64,000 nt of DNA, taken from contig CM055094.1 in assembly GCA_029204225.1 (NCBI GenBank), positions 14,140,928-14,204,927 on the forward strand, read 5' to 3'. The DNA is from Diphasiastrum complanatum (Eukaryota; Streptophyta; Lycopodiopsida; Lycopodiales; Lycopodiaceae). The notes under the pieces were generated by a model. That model did not search any database. It was not told the origin of the DNA and was given only the letters and a program-made list of their open reading frames with translations. A program made the translations under genes and the position numbers. Below are positions 56,026-64,000 of this stretch, piece by piece. The stretch's first letter is position 1; the number at the start of each line of letters is the position of its first letter.

Positions 56026-57085
56026 TTTATGTGCCCTCACTTAGAAAAGATCTGCTATCTGTCTTCCAGATGGCAGATCTAGGCATTCGAGTTTTGTTCG
56101 ATGGCAACACTTGCCGTATGATTGAGAAGACGACAAACAAGTTGTTGACGGTCGGATGCAGAGAAGGAAATCTCTACTAGACAAAAATAGTCAGCAACTC
56201 TGATAGCATATTGAATGCATCAAAAAATGAAGATCAGCTCTGGCATAGGAGAATGTATCATCTGAACATGCGGAACCTGTACGACATGAGCAGAAAAGAC
56301 ATTGTCACAAGTCTCAAAATTTCAAAGCCTGAAACTGAGTTCTACGAAGCTTGTCAGAAAGGCAAGCAACATCGGAATCCATTCACGCATGAGGGAAGAA
56401 GAGCCAAGGAAGTTCTTGAGCTCGTCCACTCTGATGTCTGTGGACCGATGAAGATGGATTCGCTCTCAGGTTCGAGATACTTTCTGACGTTCTTAGATGA
56501 TTACAGCCGGATGACCACGATCTACTACTTGAAGAAGAAATCCAAAGTGTTTGATTCCTTCAAGAAGTTCGTGGCATTTGCAGAGCGACACACCTCCAAA
56601 AAGATACAGATCCTTACATCTGATAATGGGGGTGAATACAAAAGCACAGAACTATCAAGATTCTGCGAAGAACAGGGGATAGAACACGAGTCCACTCTTG
56701 CATACACACCAGAATACAATGGTGTGGCAGAAAGAAGAAACAAAACGCTAGTCGAAGGAGCCAGATGCATGATGGCACAGGCTCAATTGCCAGGTCAATT
56801 ATGGGCTGAGGCAATAGCTGCAACTGTACACCTGCAGAACCGATCTACAACGATAACGTTGGAAAACAAAACACCATACGAAATGTGGACAAGCAGAAAG
56901 CCTGATCTGTCATACATACGTGTGTTTGGATGTGTAGCATACAAGCACATTCCCAAAAAAAAAAGGAGCAAGTTTGATGACAAATATGAACAAACAATCA
57001 TGGTCGGCTACTCGAATGGAACACATGTGTATAGGCTCTACAACCCAACCACAAAGAAGTTGTTTCAAGTAGAGATGTGAAGTTC
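56026..57085 (+). pseudogene. RT8 protease end and integrase
   Basis: IYVPSLRKDLLSVFQMADLG (protease C-terminal part) is followed by a TAG at 56178-56180. Then LWHRRMYHLNM (pre-integrase), CQKGKQHR and integrase core motifs HSDVCGPM, FLDDYSRM, SDNGGEYKS and GVAERRNKT (the D, D, E residues are all present). MVGYSNGTHVYRLYNP follows. A frameshift near 57075 disconnects it from RT. Confidence 0.9.
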
Positions 57086-58957
57086 GATGAGTCCACATTC
57101 CCTGGACTGAAAGACAAAAGAGGCCATGAGATATTCACACTGCTGCCTATTCAAGAGGGAGATCGAGGACATACGTCAAATCAGAATGCAGAGTCACTGA
57201 CTCAAGAGTAGCAGGAAGTAGAGGATCAACCCCGCGAACAACAAACGTTCGAGCAGCAACGAAACGAATCTCGAAGGTCACCAAGACAAAGAAGACCTCC
57301 AGACCGCTACTCTAGCAATCTTCAACGGAGCGAAGACATGCAATTTGAATACTATAGCTTTACAAAAGAGCCAGCAACATATCAAGAAGCTATCCAGAGT
57401 CCAGAGAGAGAATTATGGGAGCAGGCAATGTTAGAGGAGATTGAGTCGATGAGGCGAAACGAGACATGGACATTAGAGCCACTGCCAGAAAACAGAAAGA
57501 TAGTCGACTGCAAGTGGGTATATAAGAAAAAGATGAAATCAGATGGCACTGTTGGCCGCTACAAAGCCAAGCTTGTCACGAAGGGCTACACACATAGATA
57601 TGGTGTCAATTATTTTGACACATATTCGTCCATGGTCAAGATGACAAGCATAAGGCTACTCCTTGCATACGCCACACAATACAATATGGAAATTCACCAA
57701 ATTGATGTGAAAACAACCTTTCTCCATGGAAATCTAGAGGAAGAAATCTTCATGAAACAACCTGAAGGCCATGAAGACCCCGACAATAGACAATATGTCT
57801 GTCAGTTGCAGAGATGCATCTACGGTCTAAAACAGGCATCACGAGCTTAGTATAGAAAACTTGATGGTCTTCTGAAGTCTCTAGACTTCAATCCTATTCA
57901 TCCAGATTGCAATGTCTACATTAGAAAATTAGGAAAGGATTTTGTGATACTGACCATTTTTGTGGATGATTTGCTGATGATAGGAAATTCCTTGATGCTG
58001 ATCAAAGACACGAAAAGTCAGATTTCTGAAGGCTATGAAATCATAGATCTCGGAAAAGCAACAAAATGCCTAGGGCTAGAGATTAGAAGAGATTGAACAA
58101 AGGGCGAAATGCACTTGAGTCAGTCAGAATATGCCAGAAAGGTGCTAAAGCAGTACCACATGATGGACTGCAAAGAAAAGGCCACACCAATGATAGCTGG
58201 AGCCAAGCTCACAAAGCAGGATTGCCCAAAAATGAAGAAGAAGAACAGATGATGGCAAGTATACCCTACCAAAACTTAATCGGTAGTCTGATGTACTTGA
58301 CAATTTGTACTAGACCCGATCTGACTTTCTCTGTTTACGCCTTGAGCCAATTCTCTTCCAATCCTGGCATGGCACATTGGCAAATGGCAAAATGAATCCT
58401 ACAGTATCTGAAAGGTACCCAGAATGTGGGATTAACCTACATAGCTAAAAATGAAAAAAAAGGATTTGAGCTGCACCACTACAGTGATGCAAGCTAGGCG
58501 AGCTGCAAAGATGACAACAAGTCCATTACTGGAGGATGTACAATAGCGTGCGGAGCTGCAATCAGTTGGATATGCAAAAAGCAGACCTTGGTGGCTCATT
58601 CCTCGTGCGAAGCCAAATATGTCGCAGCTTCAAAGGTCACGAATGAGGTAGTGTGACTACAGATGATGCTGGAGGCAATCGGGATACCACGAGAGGGGCC
58701 AAGCACGATGATGAGAGACTCTCAAAGTGCCATGTATTTGTCCCAGGATCCTGTCTTCCATTCAAAGACAAAGCACATACCTCTCAAGTACCATCACATT
58801 CGAGATTTGATCTTGAAAGGAGAGCTCCAGGTCCAGTATATAAAATCAGAAAATATGATTGCAGATCTGCTCACGAAACTGCTCGACAAGCCACTCTTTG
58901 CCAAGCAAAGAAAGACAATTGGATTAAACATACAAAGCTGCAAGGTTTCAGAGGGAG
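57086..58957 (+). pseudogene. RT8 reverse transcriptase and RNase H
   Basis: RT: CKWVYKKKMKSDGT, AKLVTKGY, YFDTYSSMVKM (family has FAPV), IHQIDVKTTFLHGN and YGLKQASRA, then TAG at 57848-57850 where Trp is expected. Catalytic FVDD is at 57959-57970 (Phe for the usual Tyr). SLMYLTICTRPDL follows. RNase H: HHYSDAS, TAG at 58495-58497 (Trp expected), KSITGG, AHSSCEAKYVA, TGA at 58654-58656 (Trp expected), DSQSAMYLS and HSKTKHIPLKYH, ending near the purine tract. Other stops at 58094 and 58393. Confidence 0.9.
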
Positions 58958-59730
58958 TGTTAGAAATGGTGAACTCCTGCAACTTTGTCACAGCATGAAC
59001 ACGAAGGAAGGTCGAACGAGAACAATTCGCGACAGTCAACGTCCTTTGACTCGAAGCACGAACGATTCGTGAATCATTCGTGAATCCGAAACGCATCTCT
59101 AGAAACGAAAAAACTACGAAAGAGATGAAGAGGAATCTTTTGCGCTGCCAGCTGGTAGCTCAACAGGCTTGGAGTCATAGACTTCATGCCTAGCTGAAAT
59201 GAATGGCAATGATGGAGACTAACTAACTAGTTGATTGGCATTAACTAGTTTTGTGATTCTACGTTTAGCCATCTTGTAAGCTCCACACCGTGGAGGTATA
59301 AGCGATCCTCTTTGGATCATAAAAAGGAGAATGAAAAAAAGATAATCTCAATAGAGAGATTTGTAAGAGACAGAGAGAGAGAGGTAGCAAGTAGAGCAAA
59401 CAGAAAAATACTAGAAACCATAGCTGTGCATGAAAGTCTGCCAACAAGCATAACACAGCAAAAGAGCAGAATGTCATTCTGCCAACGAGCGAGATGCTGA
59501 CGATCTCGTTCTAAAAACTAAACTGATAATACAGTAGCTCTATTTTTGTGCATCTCCCTGTCTTGTGCTGTGATTTTGTCTTGATTGCTAGAATGTGTTC
59601 TGTGATGTGTAGTCGCATGTTTGGGATCCTATAAACAACTTCTGCACAAAAGAAAATCCAAAGACACAAAATTGTTCGTCGAATAAGAAGACGAAGACAA
59701 AAAAAAAAAAACAGCCTCGCTTTCGTGACA
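58958..59730 (+). repeat. RT8 3' LTR
   Basis: TGTTAGAAATGG..TTTCGTGACA, colinear with the 5' LTR with many single-base differences. Confidence 0.93.
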
Positions 59731-59903
59731 GTCCATAGGCTTTGCATCTTCATCGTATGTCAAGGCATGACTAATATGAATTAGTTCATCTTCAATCGGA
59801 TCTGGAATTGGATATGTTGATATCCAAGCTATGTTCATCATATTCAATGGAAAAGTGATATGCGTATCTATAATGATCGTCTTATGAAAATCTGACTAGA
59901 TCC
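59731..59903 (-). pseudogene. Unidentified coding-like remnant, right half (split by RT8)
   Basis: The minus strand reads NMMNIAWISTYPIPDP and ELIHISHALTYDEDAKPMD, then RT8. It is open over its full length and in register with 53958-54138 beyond RT8. It is cut on the right by the RT9 LTR. Family not recognised. Confidence 0.5.
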
Positions 59904-60090
59904 TGTTGCAAAACAACCAAAAGGACACCTGTGGAGCAAAACCACCTATCCAGACCTAGATCCCTCCCAAAGTTTCCTCCTGGACCTAGCCCCCAAGCCA
60001 TAGTGAAGAACACAAGAGAGAGGAGGAAAAAATTGGCTCAAGAATCTGAATTCACAATAGGAGGATGGGTGATTTCCAATGGACATATTC

Positions 60091-60251
<161 letters not shown>

Positions 60252-60540
60252 TCTTCCTAGGATTCCCATGCAACCTAAATTGAGTTATTGGCATGTAGTG
60301 ATGTCTTTGTAGCATAGGGTCCAAACGTTGGGAGCGACAACCTCACCTTCACCTGCATAGCACAAAGAGGAGGGAGAGAGAGAAAGAAAGCCCAAATAGT
60401 GAGAGAATTGGGAGGCCCGAGCACCTTTCTCAAACTATTTGGTCACTACTTAGAGAGAGAAGAGAAGAGAGAGAGTGAATTCCTAGGTTGAGAAAGGCTT
60501 TGGGGGCTTGACCACCTACCCAAAGCTATTCTATCCCAAC

Positions 60541-60542
<2 letters not shown>

Positions 60543-60630
<88 letters not shown>
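60543..60630. repeat. Second (GA)n tract in RT9 LTR
   Basis: About 44 GA units, flanked by similar text on both sides (AGGCTTTGGGGGCTTGACC before, AGGCTTGGGAGGCTCGAGC after), showing a small internal duplication of the LTR around GA tracts. Confidence 0.95.
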
Positions 60631-60632
<2 letters not shown>

Positions 60633-63600
60633 GGTTAGGAAAGGCTTGGGAGGCTCGAGCACCTTCCCAAACTATTCGGTCCCAACCAAGGAAGGAGAGA
60701 GAGAGATAGCTAGAGATGGAGATAGAAATGGAAAGAGCAAGAGCTTTATTAAGAATAGAGATGATGGTTTACAATGGAAAATGGCCTCCTTATATAGTTG
60801 AGAGGGGAGCCCATCTTGGCTCTCATTGGCCCTTTCTAATTGGCTAGAATCCTAATCTTAGCCATTCAAACTAAACTAATTGCAATCTAATGGTTCAATA
60901 AGGAGAGGACCAAACTCACATGATTCATGTGAGATTCCCTCAACTTAGAACCATGTAACTTGACTTTGGAGTTTTTATTATTTTATTCTATTTAGATCCC
61001 AAGTCTTTTATTCAACTTCTACCTAGCCATTTTGCGTGCTCATTGGGTTGGGCTTACACACGCAGGACGCTAGTGCCCTCACACTTATTATTCTAACTGT
61101 ACAATGTACTGTGGTAGGGCCTTTTAGGTAAGGCTTGGCCAATAGTATTTTAAGTGGTGGGACTCACTTGTTTATTTATGTACAAGAAATACCCACAACA
61201 GGGTCCTCGGCCCAAAGTAGTGCCGGTTCCTCGGCAGTAGGCTGCAACTGTCATGGAGGGGCACTGTTGTCGGTTCTTTTATTGCTGGGACATGGATGCT
61301 TCAGGAAAAGTGTGGATAGAATTCGCTTACGTAAAATCTGAGGCTTTATTGGATGATGGCAATCAGCAAGATCTTGGACTTGCCAGATTTTCAATAATAC
61401 CCATAAGGGTCTGGTGGCCATTCCGGATAACCTTGTCCATTGACAATTGGGTAGTTGATGCATTTCATCAGAGGATCCCAAGATAAATCTTGTTGATATA
61501 ATGGATTCTCATAGAAAGACAAAACTGGTCCCAATGTCCTAGACTCCCCCAAATTGTAAGGTGGATATGACGTGCTTGCTTGACTCTCTTGTCTGTCCAG
61601 GTATTCGTGGTATGCCATAACCTGATGATTTTCCTTAGCAGTCAATAGCATAGATTGAGGACAAGGCTTTGTCATTGTAGGCACTGGTGCTTGCTGTACT
61701 AGAGGCCTATTTGGGCTTGGATTCCCTGGATTTGGCCTTCGAAGAATGGACATACCCCGAATTGGCATGGATTTGGGGGTTTGTTGAATTGTGGAACAAT
61801 TAGACTTTGGTTAAATCTTGCTCGTTGAGGGGCAATCATCAACTTTAGTCTTCCCTTGATCATTGCACTTCTCCGTTGAAGGCTGCGTGATTGCGCTTTT
61901 TCTTGGATCTTGTGTTGATCTGCCTTTAATTTGCGCTTTTGACACTGGTCCCCTTTGTAATTCATCATGAAGAAATCCTTGCAATGATTGCGCTAAGAGC
62001 CCTGATAGAACCTGCCGGAATTCCTCGGTTGCCAATTTCTTGACTTCCTCAACCATCATTGGCTTGATGGATTCTACCAGCTCTTGCTTCTGTGATGTTG
62101 TTGTCGGTTTGCTCGTGAGTGTGACTATGTGGCTTGGGACTTTTGTCAAATTGCCTTCTTCCTCACTCGTTTCATAACCCGGTGGCACTAAGATGTTTCT
62201 TTTATAGTGCGTTCGAGGTGGAAGGGTCACCACAGGTGCATGTCGGTCTACATAGGCCAATGCATCCTGGATATTTGTGAATTTCTCATCGGACAATCTC
62301 AGCATGGATGGCATTGTGCACAATAGGATTCGAATATTGATGGATCCCCTCGATGTGGACATTCGGCTCGACGATGTTTTCCTCCACATCCATAGCATCT
62401 TACCAAGTGCAATATACCATCACCTCTAAGTTGATAGGCATACACTGGTAATAGATTCCCCTTAGAATCTTCCACAAAATAAACTAGTAGGCTATTGTGG
62501 TTTTCCTTGGAGTTTGGAGACATGCAAGATGATATGACCAATACTTTCACCTTGCCACTGGTTGTTGAAGAAACTCGTGATTTCAATGGATCACTTTGAC
62601 ATCCATCCTTCAGATGAGCTCCTTGTCGGCTTGATTCTGCTTCTGACCATTTAATCCTTGAATTTGGCAGTTGAACTTGCTGCTCTGCATTTTGTCCTTG
62701 TGAGAAGCGCGGATTCTTTATTGGACACCTTGTACTTGGATGATCTCCAAAGCAGAAAGTACATTCGTCCTTCTCAAGAAACTTAATTGAGCGAGCATAA
62801 GCTTGCTGACAGCTTGAAGTGCAAGGTTCTTGGTCTTCTGCTGCACTTGATCCATTTGACTCTGCTCCACTTAATTGCCTTTTGCAGGTTTCCATTCTTG
62901 TTTGATCATCGCTTGTTGAAGACTCTAGGTCCTTCGATTCTCCATATGATGATTCAACAATTTGATGGATCCGATTAGTCTAGTCTCTAATTGTCTCATT
63001 AGGGAACTTTTGCAATCCATAGCTCAGCACTAGAATGTCGCAAAGTAGTTGGCTGGTGGATTGCAAAAAGGTCCGCACAATGATGCTGGTGTTCCGACTT
63101 TTTTTTTTTTTTGAAGAAGAAGAAGAAGAGGAAGAAGAGAAAAGAGTAAATAAAGAGATTGATCAGTAAGGATGGATAAATAAGACCGGTATGGATTTAA
63201 CAGATGAGAGAGCGGATGGAAAATTGAATGGAAATGGACAAGAAAAATGAAAATGAAGGATGGATGGTAACTGATATGGAGGCCACTCACCAAAGAGGCT
63301 TGGGCTAAAATTAAAATTATTGTTTTGTTTTGTTTTGTTTGTTTTGTTTTTACTAGTTGTTTTTTGGCTATTTTGAAAAAATGGCTGAGAATTAACTCTT
63401 GCAGAGAATCATGTGTCCTTGTCTTAGTGAGACTAAGATGGAACTTCAGAAAGCTTTACAAAGGTTGGTTTAGACAGTTCTAAAAGTTATGGCGTCTAAC
63501 CCGTTTTTCCGCCTAATTTTTCCACCAAAAACAAATTTTTCATGTTTTCTAAATCTTTATAGGTTTTATTTTGGATTTATGGAAGCACATACATGAAAAA

Positions 63601-64000
63601 AAAATCACGGAAAAAAAAAAATGCACAACTAACCCCTCGACCACACTAAACTACCCCCAAAAAATTCGATTTTTGATGAAAAATGGTGAAAAAGAGAAAG
63701 AGAGAAAGAGCGATAGAGAGAAAGAGAGAATGGGAAAAAGTGTCCTAATCTTAGCCATTCAAACTAAACTAATTGCAATCTAATGGTTCAATAAGAAGAG
63801 GACCAAACTCACATGATTCATGTGAGATTCCCTCAACTTAGAACCATGTAACTTGACTTTGGAGTTTTTATTATTTTATTCTATTTAGGCCCCAAGTCTT
63901 TTATTCAATTTCTACCTAACCATTTTGCGTGCACATTGGGTTGCGCTTACACATGCAGGACACCAGCGCCTTCGCACTTATTATTCTAACTATACAATGT

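Larger units (their letters stand above)
54139..59730 (+). mobile_element. Ty1/Copia retrotransposon RT8 with internal inversion
   Basis: Plus-strand element with LTRs 54139-54919 (781 bp) and 58958-59730 (773 bp), both TG..CA. PBS TGGTATCAAATTCC is at 54920-54933 and purine tract CAGAGGGAG precedes 58958. Flanks ATCCA (54134-54138) and GTCCA (59731-59735) look like a 5-bp target duplication with one change. Pol has all Copia domains in order, but a 551-bp gag-protease block is inverted (55475-56025) and stops are scattered through it. Confidence 0.93.

Overview
This is nuclear DNA from a flowering plant. It holds introns with GT..AG borders, two recognisable plant housekeeping genes, AT-rich intergenic sequence, and many Ty1/Copia LTR retrotransposons, some nested, primed by initiator-Met tRNA. 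I cannot name the species. No rRNA, tRNA, CRISPR or bacterial-type operon was seen.

Two host genes are readable. (1) At 1594-3951 (+) lie the last three coding exons of an NADK1-type NAD kinase; the 5' exons must lie upstream of the window. (2) At 33545-35469 (-) lies a complete five-exon gene for cytosolic ribosomal protein eL30. It has a telo-box and a site II-like motif upstream, as usual for plant ribosomal protein genes.

The rest is mostly transposon strata. 5293-7052: a decayed hAT transposase (BED finger plus DUF659-like core). It is split by Copia RT1 (7053-12312, -) and resumes at 12313. 13970-19682: Copia RT2 (+), nearly full length but broken. 19770-24177: RT3 (-, TSD TGTAA). 25344-28859: RT4 (+, TSD ATATT). 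RT3 and RT4 belong to one non-autonomous subfamily that lacks reverse transcriptase and an active integrase. 28865-33544: AT-rich, nothing recognised but a (CA)n tract. 35609-41229: mostly unrecognised, with a GC-rich CGCCAGC cluster and a (GA)n tract. 41215-41671: LTR/PBS and gag fragments. 42850-43490: a decayed copy of an unfamiliar CCHC protein. 46155-51881: Copia RT5 (-). 51888-52450: another gag fragment. 52640-53010: an LTR-like tandem array. 53040-53957: an orphan LTR+PBS+gag stub. 54139-59730: Copia RT8 (+), with a 551-bp internal inversion and many C-to-T-type stops. 59904 to the window end: a direct-repeat-bounded element (-) encoding only a gag-like protein with two CX2CX3HX4C knuckles.

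The best candidate for something undescribed is that last family (RT9), found twice in opposite orientations. It looks like a gag-only LTR element whose knuckle spacing differs from the usual CX2CX4HX4C. The shared-deletion RT3/RT4 subfamily and the clean gag-protease inversion in RT8 are also worth following. Frame calls were read by eye; exon borders of the two host genes were checked for phase, and most transposon borders for TG..CA ends and target duplications.
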